Positions 48,401 through 58,290 are shown, counted from the stretch's first letter. The stretch is 64,000 bases of DNA from Aegilops tauschii subsp. strangulata (GCF_002575655.3 NC_053035.3:381711792-381775791); one strand, 5' to 3'. Notes: generated by a model from the letters alone, not told the origin. Numbers and translations: made by a program.

Positions 48401-51400
48401 TGCTTATTGCGCCGTAACCATGGATAATCTTCATCGTTTATCAGGATGCTTGGGTCAGCCCTGACTTTGAAGGGAGGAATTTCATGAAACTTTTCATATT
48501 CTTCAGACATGTCTGTCTTGCCCTCCACTCCCACAATGTCCCTTTTTCCTGAAAGAACTATGTGCCGCTTTGGCTCATCGTATGATGTATTCGCTTCCTT
48601 ATCTTTTCTTTTCCTCGGTCTGGTAGACATGTCCTTCACATAGATAACCTGTGCCACATCATTGGCTAGGACGAACGGTTCGTTAGTGTACCCAAGATTG
48701 TTCAGATCCACTGTTGTCATTCCGTACTGTGGGTCTACCTGTACCCCGCCTCCTGACAGATTGACCCATTTGCACTTAAACAAAGGGACCTTAAAATCAT
48801 GTCCGTAGTCAAGTTCCCATATGTCCATTATGTAACCATAATATGTGTCCTTTCCCCTCTCGGTTGCTGCATCAAAGCGGACACCGCTGTTTTGGTTGGT
48901 GCTCTTTTGATCTTGGGCGATCGTGTAAAATGTATTCCCATTTATCTCGTATCCTTTGTAAGTCAATACAGTCGAAGATGGTCCCCTGGACAACGAGTAC
49001 AACTCATCACAAACAGTGGTGTCACCTCTGAGACGTGTTTCCAACCAACTGCTGAAAGTCCTGATGTGTTCACATGTAATCCAGTCGTCACACTGCTCCG
49101 GGTGTTTGGAGCGCAGACTGTTCTTGTGTTCATCAACATACGGGGTCACCAAGGTAGAGTTCTGTAGAACTGTGTAGTGTGCTTGAGACCAAGAATATCC
49201 GTCCCTGCATATTATTGAGTCCCCCCTCCAAGCGTGCCTTTTCCAGTCAGTCTCCCCTCATACCGCAATTTAGGGAGACCTATCTTCTTAAGGCCAGGAA
49301 TGAAGTCAACACAAAACCCAATGACATCCTCTGTTTGATGGCCCATGGAGATGCTTCCTTCTGGCCTAGCGCGGTTACGGACATATTTCTTTAGGACTCC
49401 CATGAACCTCTCAAAGGGGAACATATTGTGTAGAAATACGGGCCCCAGAATGACAATCTCGTCGACTAGATGAACTAGGACGTGCGTCATGATATTGAAG
49501 AAGGATGGTGGGAACACCAGCTCGAAACTGACAAGACATTGCGCCACATCACTCCTTAGCCTTGGTATGATTTCTGGATCGATCACCTTCTGAGAGATTG
49601 CATTGAGGAATGCACATAGCTTCACAATGGCTAATCGGACGTTTTCCGGTAGAAGCCCCCTCAATGCAACCGGAAGCAGTTGCGTCATAATCACGTGGCA
49701 GTCATGAGACTTTAGGTTCTGGAACTTTTTCTCTGGCATATTTATTATTCCCTTTATATTCGATGAGAAGCCAGTCGGGACCTTCATACTGAGCAGGCAT
49801 TCAAAGAAGATTTCTTTCTCTTCTTTCGTAAGAGCGTAGCTGGCAGGACCTTCATATTGCTTCGGAGGCATGCCGTCTTTTTCGTGCAAACGTTGCAGGT
49901 CCTCCCGTGCCTCAGGTGTATCTTTTGTCTTCCCATACACGCCCAAGAAGCCTAGCAGGTTCACGCAAAGGTTCTTCGTCACGTGCATCACATCGATTGA
50001 AGAGCGGACCTCTAGCTCTTTCCAGTAGGGTAGGTCCCAAAATATAGATTTCTTCTTCCACATGGGTGCGTGTCCCTCAGCGTCATTCGGAACAGCTAGT
50101 CCGCCGGGACCCTTTCCAAAGATTACGTGTAAATCATTGACCATAGCAAGTACGTGATCACCGGTACGCATGGCGGGCTTCTTCCGGTGATCTGCCTCGC
50201 CTTTGAAATGCTTGCCTTTCTTTCGACATTGATGGTTGGTCGGAAGAAATCGACGATGGCCCAGGTACGCATTCTTCCTTCTTTTGTCCAGGTATATACT
50301 TTCAGTGTCATCTAAACAGTGCGTGCATGCGTGGTATCCCTTGTTTGTCTGTCCTGAAAGGTTACTGAGAGCGGGCCAATCGTTGATGGTTACAAACAGC
50401 AACGCGTGCAGGTTAAATTCCTCCTGTTTGTGCTCATCCCACGTACGTACACCGTTTCCATTCCACAGCTGTAAAAGTTCTTCAACTAATGGCCTTAGGT
50501 ACACATCAATGTCGTTGCCGGGTTGCTTAGGGCCTTGGATGAGAACTGACATCATAATGAACTTCCGCTTCATGCACATCCAAGGAGGAAGGTTATACAT
50601 ACATAGAGTCACGGGCCAGGTGCTGTGATTGCTGCTCTGCTCCCCGAAAGGATTAATGCCATCCGCGCTTAAACCAAACCATACATTCCTTGGGTCAACT
50701 GCAAACTCAGCCCAGTACTTTCTCTTGATTTTTCTCCACTGCGACCCATCATCGGGTGCTCTCAACTTCCCGTCTTTCTTACGGTCCTCACTGTGCCATC
50801 GCATCAACTTGGCATGCTCTTTGTTTCTGAATAGACGTTTCAACCGTGGTATTATAGGAGCATACCACATCACCTTCGCAGGAACCCTCTTCCTGGGGGG
50901 CTCGCCGTCAACATTACCAGGGTCATCTCGTCTGATCTTATACCGCAATGCACCGCATACTGGGCATGCGTTCAGATCCTTGTACGCACCGCGGTAGAGG
51001 ATGCAGTCATTAGGGCATGCATGTATCTTCTGCACCTCCAATCCTAGAGGGCATACAACCTTCTTTGCTGCGTATGTACTGTCGGGCAATTCGTTATCCT
51101 TTGGAAGCTTCTTCTTCAATATTTTCAATAGCTTCTCAAATCCTTTGTCAGGCACAGCATTCTCTGCCTTCCACTGCAGCAATTCCAGTAGGTACCGAGC
51201 TTTGTGTTGCCATCTTCGCAATTGGGGTACAACCCTTTTTTGTGATCCTCTAACATGCGATCGAACTTCAGCTTCTCCTTTTGACTTTCGCATTGCGTCC
51301 TTGCATCGACTATGACCCGGCGGAGATCATCATCATCGGGCACTGGTTCCTCTTGATCTTCAGCAGCTTCCCCCCTTGCAGCATCATTGGGCACATCGTC

Positions 51401-54400
51401 TGGTTCCTCTTGATCTTCAGCAGCTTCCCCCGTTGCAGCATCACCGTATTCAGGGGGCACATAGTTGTCATCGTCCTCTTCTTCTTTGCCGTCTTCCATC
51501 ATAACCCCTATTTCTCCGTGCCTCGTCCAAACATTATAGTGTGGCATGAAACCCTTGTAAAGCAGGTGGGTGTGAAGGATTTTCCGGTCAGAGTAAGACT
51601 TCGTATTCCCACATATAGGGCATGGACAACACATAAAACCATTCTGCTTGTTTGCCTCAGCCACTTCGAGAAAATCATGCAAGCCCTTAATGTACTCGGA
51701 GGTGTGTCTGTCACCGTACATCCATTGCCGGTTCATCTGCGTGCATTATATATAATTAAGTGTGTTAAAAACCATTACAGAACATCATGAATAGATAATT
51801 AAGTGACCAAATTAATAGAAGTTCATCATCACATTAGAACCAAAGTACATACATAGTTCTCATCTAACAACATATATATAGCTCTCCAGAGCATCTAATT
51901 AATTAAACCATACATTGAAACTATGTAAAACATTTCAATGCGAAAACAAATGCGATCATAATCGCAACCAAGGTAACAATTGATCCAATGGCATAATGAT
52001 ACCAAGCCTCGGTATGAATGGCATATTTTCTAATCTTTCTAATCTTCAAGCGCATTGCATCCATCTTGATCTTGTGATCATCGACGACATCCGCAACATG
52101 CAACTCCAATATCATCTTCTCCTCCTCAATTTTTTTATTTTTTCCTTCAAGTAATTGTTTTCTTCTTCAACTAAATTTAACCTCTCGACAATAGGGTCGG
52201 TTGGAATTTCCGGTTCAACCACCTCCTAGATAAATAAAATCTATGTCACGTTGGTCGGTATATTTGTCATAAACAATAAATGAACCAAATAGTTATAAAA
52301 AGATAATATATACCACATCCGAATCATAGACAGGACGAGGGCCGACGGGGGCGGATACCAAAACCATCGCACTATGTAATAAGAAGGAATAATAAAAGTA
52401 ACAAAATTAGACAAGTATCTATCTGAAGTAAGAATTTTTTCTTTCAGAAAGAAGATAAGAACAACAGGCTCACCACGGTGGTGCTGGCGACGAGATCGGC
52501 GCGGGCGATCGACGGCGGTGAAGACGGGGACGGGACGTGACCGACCGCTAAACCTAGACAAATCTCAGGGAAAATGGAGCTCGGAGGTCGAGTTTCGAGA
52601 GGAGAAAGATTAACTAGTGTGGCTCAGACATTTCATCGAACACCTCATGTGCATAGGAGGTGAGCTAGAGCACCCAAATGCCCTCCCCTCGATGGCCAGA
52701 AAAAATAGAGCACTGTGGAGTGCTCTGCTGCGGCGATGGGGTATATATAGGCTGCTCATTTGTCCCGGTTCATGGCTAGAACCGGTACTAAATCCGGGCC
52801 TTCTGTCCCGGTTCATGCCAAGAACCGGGACCAATGGTTGTGGGCCAGGAGCGAGGCCCATTAGTCCCGGTTCGTGCCTCGAACCGGGACAAATGGTTCC
52901 ATACGAACCGGGACCAATGCCCACGAGGCCCCGGCCGCCCCCTGGGCTCACGAACCGGGACGAATGCCCCCATGGGTCCCGGTTCGTGACTGAACCGGGA
53001 CTAATGGGCTTGCCATGCCCGAACGAAAGCCTTGTTTTATACTAGTGTTATCATAAGTGACTGATGCGGGATATGCAAGAATAGTAGTCTGGTGTAGAAA
53101 TAGGAACACATGTCATATTCACAGGCATTATGTGTAAAGTAAGCAGATGCAATTCAACAAAGTTAGAAGCAATACAAGCTAGACATCATACGAAACATGC
53201 AACCACATATAATAGTGCCAAGTTAGAGCAAGCACTTGTGATGGTGGAGTAGGGGAGATGTGCTCATCATCTACACAGCTACGTTGACTGTCTAGCCTTG
53301 CGTTGTCTTGCGAATCTTGTTGGGAGGATGGCGGAGTAGAATCTGTAGAGAACCTCCGTTTCAGTTGCTCGCAAGGACCACCATCATCCAATGCCTTGCC
53401 AATTTCCTTCAGCTTTATTGATTTTGCATTGTGAGGTCATACCGACAAGAAAAAGGAACATCATTCGCTCTTCAGAACTCATTCATGCATGATACTGACG
53501 AACACTACTCTGATGAAAGGCAAAGTCATGATACGAGGATGGAATATGTACGAAAAAATGGACGGCTTGACATATTCACACCTATGATGTGGTAACTAAG
53601 CAGAAGACACTTCAACAAATTAGAAACACTGCAAGACACCATATGGAAGGTGCAATCAATATCACTCTGCCAAGTTAAAACTGTCTCGTCATAGGTGGCG
53701 TTCATCAAACTAGAAGCAATACATGCTAGAAATCATATTCAAGACGCAAACAAATATCACACTGCCAACTTAAAGGTGTCCCATCATAAGTGACTGATGC
53801 AGGATACACAAGAAGAGTAGTTTCATGCAAGAACATGGTGTGATAGACAGATATAGTATGTACAAAAAACAGGAAAGCGTGTCATATTCACATGTATCAT
53901 GTGTAAGCTAAGCAGATGCAGTTTACACTAATTAGGAGCAATACGAGCTAGACACCATATGCAACATGCAACCAGATATCACACTGCCAAGTTAGAGCAA
54001 GCACCTTGGATGGTGGAGTAGGGGAGCGGAGACTTGGACCTTGTAATGCACTATCAATACAAGGAGAATCGGTATAGATGCTCCATTTACGTTGCTGCAG
54101 AGGACCACCATCATCGCCTTCCTTACTCTTTTCCTTCCTCTTTCTTGATTTTGCCTTGTCAAGTCAAACCCACAAGAAAAGGAATAAAATTTGCTCTTCA
54201 GAACTCATTGATGCATGATACTGACAAACACTACTTTCATGTAAGGCAGCCGCATGATAGGAGGATGGAATATGTATGAAAAACAGGACGGCATGACATT
54301 GACATGTATGATGTATAAAGTGTAAACTAAGCACAAGGTGCTTGAACTTGTTAGAATCGATGCAAGCTAGAAACCATATGAACGATGAAACCAATATCAC

Positions 54401-56644
54401 TCTGCCAAATTAAAAGGGTGCCCTAACAAATGTATTTGACCAAATTAGAAGCAATACATGGCAACAGGCTAGAAATAATATGCAATATGCAACGAATAAA
54501 GGTGACTCATCATAAGTGATTGATGCAGGATACAGAAGAGAGGTAGTGTCATGTAAGAACAAGGTTAACACATAGATGTAGTGTGTACCAAAAATAGGAA
54601 GGCATGTCATATTCACAGGTATAGTGTGTAAACTAAGCAGATGCAATTTACCCTAATTAGAAGCATTACAAGCTAGACACCGTATGCAACATGCAACCAC
54701 ATATCACACTGCGAAGTTAGAGCAAGCACCTGTGATGGTGGTGTAGGGGAAGTGCGATCTTCAGGTACAGAGCTACATTCAATATCTTCATTTAGGCTTG
54801 CTGTTTCTTGAGAATCATGTGGAGAGGATGAAATTGCATTCTTTATAAGAGTATTGCATCTCATATTAACCCACGCGCGCGACTGTCTCATCATAAGTGA
54901 TAGACGCAGGATACACAAGAACAGTAGTTTGATGTAAGAACATGGTGTGATAGGCAGATGTAGTATGTACCAAAAACAGGAAGGCGTGTCATATTCACAT
55001 GTATAATGTGTAAGCTAAGGAGACGCAATTTAACAAATTAGGAGCATTGATGAGGGATACACAAGAAAAGTAGTTTGATGTAAGAACATGGTTAATAGAA
55101 AGAGGTAGTATGTACCAAAAACAGGAAGGCATGTCATATTCACAGGTATAATGTGTTAACTAAGCAGATGCAATTTACCCTAATTAGAAGCATTACAAGG
55201 TAGACACCATATGCAACATGCAACCAGATATCACACTGCCAAGTAAGAGCAAGCACCTGCGATGGTGGTGTGGGGGAATTGCGGTGATCAACTAGAGAGC
55301 TACGTTGACTATCTTCATTTAGCCTTGCTGTTTCTTGAGAATCATGTGGGGAGGATGACACTGCACTCTTTAAACGAGTAGGGCGTCTCACAGTAACCCA
55401 CTCGGGTGACTGTCTCATCATAAGTGATTGACGAGGGATACAAAAGAGCATTAATTTGATGTACGAACATGGTTAATAGACATATGTAGTATGTATCAAA
55501 AACAGGAAGGCATGTCATTATCAAAGGTATAATGTGTAAAGTAAGCAAATGCAATTTAACCAAATTGGAAGCAATACAAGCTAGACACCATATGCAACAT
55601 GCAACCACATTTGACAACGCGAAGTTAAAGCAAGCACCTGGGATGGTTGTGTGTGGCAATTGAGATCATCAACTGCAGAGCTACGTTTACTATCTCCAAC
55701 CGCTGACACTGCACCCATTAGAGCGCTGAAACGCTTAGTGCTTATCTTCGAATTACACTGGAGTGACTTCTGTCTTTTCTTTTCTGCATTCATCAACACT
55801 GTGTCAGAGTCTGAAATACCCATGCATAAAAAAACAATAGTGTGAGTATGGGTGAGTGTGTGCACAATTAGTATAGTGTAAAGGTAGCAGATAGCAGGTC
55901 GGTGAGAAATAAATGACGGGAGACATATGATAGCTCTACAACATGCATGGCACACTAAATTACTACATGATTCTATGAAAATAACGGTCGACTAAAGCAA
56001 ATAGGTCAGTCCATTTTTTCTGCACCGTCCAATGTACAAAGAACGGGCAGATCGCCTTCATCTACCTCCAGCCAGTCAGTGTTGACGATCTTCCTCGAAA
56101 TGCCAGCGACCACCGGCCCAATGTTCCTCCCCTACCTGCACCCTCCCCTCGACCTCACCGCACCGCCGTGCTTGGCACCGCCCCCCGGCCATCCATTCAA
56201 GCCCCGCCGACCTCCAGATCAGGCGCAAGCAGCTCCTGCGCCCCACACCCCTATGATAGACACCGATGCGCCACTTCCCCAGGGAACAGGCGGACTAGGT
56301 GCTCCGCGTGCCTAAGCGGGTGCTGCTTCTTTTAATTGCGGTTCGACTGACCCTGAATTGAAATCCAGGCGGGCTACTGACCTCTAGCAAAGGTGAAATA
56401 GTAAAAGGGAGGAAACCTTGTGCATTTAGTATCACGAAGAAGATGTAGTAAGAAGCGCTCAACTAGTTTCTTTCGTGCGATGAATACGGTGTGAGCGGAG
56501 ACGTAAGATTTGCACGAATAAGGGAAGAGGAGTACCTCTTTCTGCTGGCATTGCTGTGTCCTCCTTCTGTTTTTTCGACGATCTTCTTGTTGTTCGCCGA
56601 AAACCAGAAGTTCTGGAGGACGGTGCAGCCTTGGACGAACCCAT
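36433..56644 (-). CDS. TnpA-like protein gene of the outer CACTA, multi-exon
   Basis: Exon 1 is 56536-56644 (MGSSKAAPSSRTSG to MPAER). There follow a series of duplicated short exons ending in SPTPPSQ (donors at 55638, 55257, 54730, 54005, 53236, 40119, 39933, 39264), then a Pro/Ser-rich exon near 38357-38710 (MAKSKKSKEN to HEHQHQDG). The conserved core comes next: 37993-38251 (RKRKQTSGIMLDRLTKSKGG to WIQYRNE), about 37710-37920 (FKLDPKDDATK to DWTALVKHWSDPKYQ), about 37530-37615 (TTGSRSYIAHCEAL), about 37355-37465 (RKARADQKEPEP to DCHTSKMKG) and a last exon of 36433-36835. The last exon has a coiled-coil-like tail (LQTQVQSLMDVVSETRIVFE) and a TGA stop. The core matches the plant Ptta/En/Spm Transposase_24 pattern. 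Frames are open in each exon. Exon usage in the repeated part is inferred. Confidence 0.7.
38740..40660 (-). repeat. Repeated intron-exon modules, left block
   Basis: Modules share an intron core (CTAGACATCATACGCAACATGC-like, GTTAGAGCAAGCACCTG) and, in most, a short minus-strand exon ending TPPSQ. Units end near 39264, 39933 and 40119. The block is interrupted at 40661 by the inner CACTA and continues at 53048. Confidence 0.7.
40661..40870. repeat. Left terminal and subterminal region of the inner CACTA
   Basis: The CACTA terminus is followed by inverted GGTCCCGGTTGGTGCCACCAA-type palindromes (for example 40826-40866), capable of forming hairpins with ~17-bp arms. Confidence 0.8.
40871..41242. 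other. Inner CACTA, 3' flank of the Transposase_24/Ulp1-like gene
   Basis: AT-rich non-coding DNA, probably 3' untranslated region of the gene that ends at 41243. Confidence 0.5.
41243..45064 (-). pseudogene. CACTA second gene: Transposase_24-like plus Ulp1-like domain, frameshifted
   Basis: Exon 1 is 44825-45064 (80 codons from MEHGRDEQ) and exon 2 runs from 44722 to 42319. Later exons include 42052-42225, 41853-41963, one near 41706-41772, one covering 41500-41580, and a last exon ending at a TAG (41243-41245). Exon 2 holds a Ptta/En/Spm Transposase_24 region (WPAFVAHKTLEKSKKMS, KKLHHRTGSGGY), a Pro/Ala/Lys-rich linker and a C-terminal region that leads into a Ulp1 (C48 protease)-like fold: His in NFHYILLEIK, Asp in VTVLDSRR, Gln in QEPGNNYYGYYVCE. 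The expected catalytic Cys position is Tyr. A frameshift near 44108-44125 (after KSERDL) breaks the frame. TPPPPP-type linkers are common in this family. Confidence 0.75.
45065..45343. other. Leader/5' flank of the CACTA second gene
   Basis: This lies between the start codon and the minisatellite. It probably contains part of a leader intron, since the likely promoter is at 46688-46696. Confidence 0.4.
45344..45800. repeat. Minisatellite inside the inner CACTA
   Basis: Four to five copies of a ~95-118-bp unit carry GTTATCGGGAGGGGGT, TATATCGACAACGACGAC and ACACGGGAAAATAATG in fixed order. The units differ by short insertions (CCCCTCGTGTTGAAGTTAT repeats). Confidence 0.85.
45840..46080. repeat. 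Purine/pyrimidine tract with a large hairpin
   Basis: About 120 bp of almost pure GA-rich purines is followed by ~120 bp of CT-rich pyrimidines. Positions 45903-45950 and 45955-46002 form inverted arms of ~48 bp with only a few mismatches around a TATT centre. The arms share AGGAATAGAGGAGAAGAAG. Confidence 0.85.
46081..46340. other. AT-rich spacer of the inner CACTA
   Basis: Repeated ATGAACAAAAAA and CACATATACATT words. No gene seen. Confidence 0.5.
46341..46687 (-). other. GC-rich leader of the CACTA second gene
   Basis: This is an extremely GC-rich block (GGCGACGGCG repeats) immediately downstream, on the minus strand, of a TATA box. Overlapping open frames occur on both strands and are composition artefacts. 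It most likely acts as an untranslated leader. Confidence 0.4.
46688..46696 (-). promoter_or_regulatory. TATA box, probably for the CACTA second gene
   Basis: The minus strand reads CTATATAAG just inside a subterminal-type palindrome. The gene from 45064 lies downstream on the same strand. Confidence 0.5.
46700..46905. repeat. Internal cluster of CACTA subterminal palindromes
   Basis: At least three hairpins of the type TTTAGTCCCGGTTGGTGGC / CACCAACCGGGACCAAAGG (about 46745-46785, 46821-46857, 46864-46899). These are end-type repeats in the middle of the element, matched by another set at 47760-47880. Confidence 0.8.
46927..47148 (+). ncRNA. snRNA-promoter-like unit 1 with structured downstream segment
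   Basis: AGTCCCACCTCG (46927-46938) is one mismatch from the plant snRNA Upstream Sequence Element RTCCCACATCG. It is followed after exactly 24 bp by TTTATAAG (46963-46970). In plant U3/U6 genes this spacing directs RNA polymerase III (established knowledge). Downstream, CCTATTGGGCC (47048-47058) pairs with GGCCCAATAGG (47116-47126), and GGCCTGAAT (47066-47074) with ATTCAGGCC (47102-47110). T6 and T8 runs at 47133-47138 and 47141-47148 would end a Pol III transcript of about 150 nt. The RNA family is unknown to me and transcription is inferred. Confidence 0.55.
47149..47519. other. T-rich spacer between unit 1 and the hairpin gene
   Basis: Repeated TTTTTGCTTTTTATT-like and CTATTAGTGCCATTAGTT words. 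No gene seen. Confidence 0.5.
47520..47719 (-). ncRNA. Hairpin RNA gene candidate with Pol III-type snRNA promoter
   Basis: On the minus strand AGTCCCACCTCG (47719-47708) is followed after exactly 24 bp by TTTATAAG (47683-47676). About 29 nt after the TATA start, a near-perfect hairpin begins at 47654. Its arms of ~57 nt share GCGCAATGC, GCTTCAAGCCTT, GGAATA and GTAGACTGCA, with a 15-nt loop at 47580-47594 and only small mismatches plus one 2-nt bulge. The lower strand ends in T6 (47525-47520), a Pol III terminator. The predicted transcript is about 135 nt. It resembles a plant miRNA precursor in pairing quality, but mature products and transcription are inference. Confidence 0.6.
47902..48121 (+). 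ncRNA. snRNA-promoter-like unit 2 with structured downstream segment
   Basis: AGTCCCACCTCG (47902-47913), a 24-bp spacer and TTTATAAG (47938-47945) repeat the layout of unit 1, although the spacer bases differ. The downstream ~150 bp is a diverged copy of unit 1. CCTACTGGGCC (48022-48032) pairs with GGCCCAGTAGG (48091-48101) and GGCCTGAAT (48040-48048) with ATTCAGGCC (48077-48085). Relative to unit 1 a T-A pair is replaced by C-G, a compensatory change. T5 runs follow at 48110-48114 and 48117-48121. Confidence 0.55.
48376..51736 (-). pseudogene. TNP2-type CACTA transposase, two frameshifts
   Basis: The frame starts at 51736 (MNRQWMYGDRHTSEYIKG). It carries a Transpos_assoc zinc region (CCPCPICGN) and an acidic duplicated linker (AAEDQEEP). 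After a frameshift near 51190-51210 it continues as the Transposase_21 core (KVVCPLGLEVQKIHACPNDC, VWFGLSADGINPFG, LLFVTINDWPAL, YHACTHCLDDT). This is followed by a DUF4218-like segment (KSHDCHVIMTQLLPVALRG, FPFERFMGVLKKYVRNRARP). A second frameshift in a G6 tract near 49226 leads into a DUF4216-like C-terminus (FKVPLFKCKWVNLSGGGV) ending at 48376. TNP2 proteins cut and join CACTA ends. The enzyme is broken here. Transcription would start near the TATA at 52741-52750. Confidence 0.88.
51921..52367 (-). pseudogene. Small coiled-coil membrane protein gene of the CACTA, frameshifted
   Basis: Exon 1 is 52314-52367 (18 codons, MVLVSAPVGPRPVYDSDV) and exon 2 is 51921-52225, joined at GATGTG|GTATA and TTATCTAG|GAGG. 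Exon 2 encodes a charged, heptad-like segment (PIVERLNLVEEENNYLKEK). After a one-base deficit in an A-run (about 52133-52145) come a basic linker and a clear transmembrane helix (YAIGSIVTLVAIMIAFVFAL) near the C-terminus. No transposase motif is seen and no function is known to me. It precedes TNP2 on the same strand and may share its promoter or be an upstream gene. Confidence 0.6.
52741..52750 (-). promoter_or_regulatory. TATA box of the TNP2 side of the inner CACTA
   Basis: The minus strand reads CTATATATAC next to the right subterminal palindromes. The membrane-protein gene and the transposase lie downstream on that strand. Confidence 0.5.
52752..53047. repeat. Right subterminal and terminal region of the inner CACTA
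   Basis: Several TGTCCCGGTTCATGGC / CGAACCGGGACAAATGG-type inverted words lead to the terminal CACTAGTATAAAACAAGG (reverse complement). Confidence 0.8.
53048..55640 (-). repeat. Repeated intron-exon modules, right block
   Basis: Five modules end at donors 53236, 54005, 54730, 55257 and 55638. Intron cores repeat the phrases AGGAAGGCATGTCATATTCAC, CAGATGCAATTTAC and CTAGACACCATATGCAACATG. Exons encode variants such as STDSTPPSSQQDSQDNARLD and SSPHDSQETARLNEDSQ. The spacing is roughly 380-770 bp once the inner CACTA is subtracted. Confidence 0.75.
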
Positions 56645-57170
56645 GGCCAAGTTATTGAGTGTGGTGCGGTGGCCATCTGTTGGCGGCAGGGAAGCAGATC
56701 CGAGGCAGCGAACGACGGCGTAGCGGGAACAGCTCCGGTGCGGTGGACGGTTGCGACAGTGGAGCCGCAGCAGTGAGGCGCAGGACGGCGTGGTCGGAGT
56801 GGTTCTGGTACGACGCACGTCGGCGTCGGCGTCGTGGAGGCAGCTCTGCCTCGGCTTCAGCTGCTAAGTCCTTGAGGGCGTTGCGGTTGCGGTTGCGTTG
56901 GACGACGACATCGGGGTACCGGCTCCGGCGTGATGGAGGAGGGCGGCGGTGGATTGGCCGCTATGGGGTGGAGGGCGGAGGAGGCTGGGGTTTCGCGGCT
57001 GGTGGAGAGGGCGTTTTCGCGCCCACGGAGTATGAATGGGGAAACGGAGGGAGGCGGGGAACTAAGGGGGAACAATGTTTCGGTTTGAGACGCGCTTGTT
57101 TGAAATTTGGGGAAAGTTACAAACTTTGCCCCCATCTAAAATTTCGGACATATTGCGAGTTGGGGGTAGG
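56645..57170 (-). promoter_or_regulatory. Presumed promoter and leader of the TnpA-like gene
   Basis: A GC-rich block (56650-57010) lies upstream of exon 1 on the minus strand. Its open frames on both strands lack domains. No clear TATA box was fixed. Confidence 0.35.
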
Positions 57171-58290
57171 ATAGTCATGTCAGGTGTCCCAAATGTGGGC
57201 GGGATAGATTTCGGCCGATCGCATGGGTAGGCGCCCACAGCGTATGAATGCTTCTCGGAGGCGGTTGAGACTGGCGTCTTGGTGAAGTTACAAACCTACC
57301 CCGGTTTAGACCTTTGGACATCGGGCCGATAGGCTACACGGGCCAGAGTCAAGACAGTAATTTCCTACCACCAAAACATTAGTCTCGTGCGGTTTCGGGT
57401 GACCAGAGGCCTATTTGGCGCTTCGTTCAATATTTGGGAGCAGAAGCATTAACGTTTTCGGTTCTCTTGAATTGAACTTTCAGGATTTGTCAAACTTCAC
57501 AAATCTTTACTCTTGAAAATCCTAAAGCTACGATTATTTTGGAATGGAGGGGGTACATTTGAATATACATTGTACACGAGTATATATTAAAAAAATATGC
57601 AACTTACCTCAGTTCATGCATGGTTCCAGATATAATCTCCTTGGTTGCAAAAAAAGTTAGATATGCGTATGAATATATATAGCATGTTCAAACTCACAAC
57701 AAATATTGATGCCCCTTTTACATCTGATTTACAAATGCCATTATCTCGGGTTCAAATAGATGAATGCACTTCCTATGAATTCGAATCTTCGAAACCCCCT
57801 TTATGTTGAACTCGACATGTATTCTATTTTGTAGCTAGCAATTTGGAATGTATCCATGCAAGTGACAAATATATAAAGTGCTTCACACTAACAACATCGA
57901 GTGCACTAATTAATGTTTATATATGAATTGCAAAATCATCCATTGCCTGTATTTCAAACCGCTCTCACTCTATGGATCGATAATATGAAATAAACACATG
58001 CACATGCTAGAATTCAATAGAGTATGGGTGTCTGATAGACCGATTTTCGTCCATACGCAATTTGCAAAATTCATGATCTCATCCAAAAATAATAATGCCA
58101 TTTATATTTTAATTCAATGCGTAGAACCGCCTTTTACACATAGATGCACTATGCCTCGCCCCGTTCTCACAAACGCGTTATATATCTCTCTATCTAACGC
58201 ATAAGTGCACACACTTTATATGCATCGGCATTTCTCTTGGACACATGCTCACAATCTCTCTCAGGGTGTCGGGGTGTCTCACGCACATGC
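57171..58290. other. Intergenic DNA, no gene seen
   Basis: AT-rich sequence includes a lone Stowaway-like right end (TTTTGGAATGGAGGGGGTA near 57537-57555). Nothing else is supported. Confidence 0.5.

Larger units (their letters stand above)
40661..53047 (-). mobile_element. Inner CACTA (En/Spm) element, complete with target duplication
   Basis: This 12,387-bp element starts CACTAGTAGGAAAAGGGGC and ends, in reverse complement, CACTAGTATAAAACAAGGC. Identical TTA triplets flank it (40658-40660 and 53048-53050), the 3-bp CACTA duplication. Both ends carry subterminal palindromes of the TTTGGTCCCGGTTGG / CCAACCGGGACCAAA type (40700-40870 and 52752-53010). A further internal cluster lies at 46700-46905 and 47760-47880. 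It carries three minus-strand protein genes (48376-51736, 41243-45064, 51921-52367) and three snRNA-promoter-like units. All three protein genes have frameshifts. Confidence 0.93.
34712..57170 (-). mobile_element. Outer CACTA element (one terminus found)
   Basis: The left terminus is CACTACAAAAAAATACACTT at 34712, followed by TTCCGTGATGATACG, a recognised Triticeae CACTA end. It also has subterminal GGGCCGGCCCAGC arrays and many GGCCTGTTAAAGGCCC words (35160-36200). A spliced TnpA-like gene runs right to left from 56644 to 36433. No matching right terminus (ending TAGTG) could be found, so the right limit is set arbitrarily after the gene's promoter region. No TNP2-type transposase belongs to this element. 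A second CACTA (40661-53047) is inserted in an intron. Confidence 0.8.
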
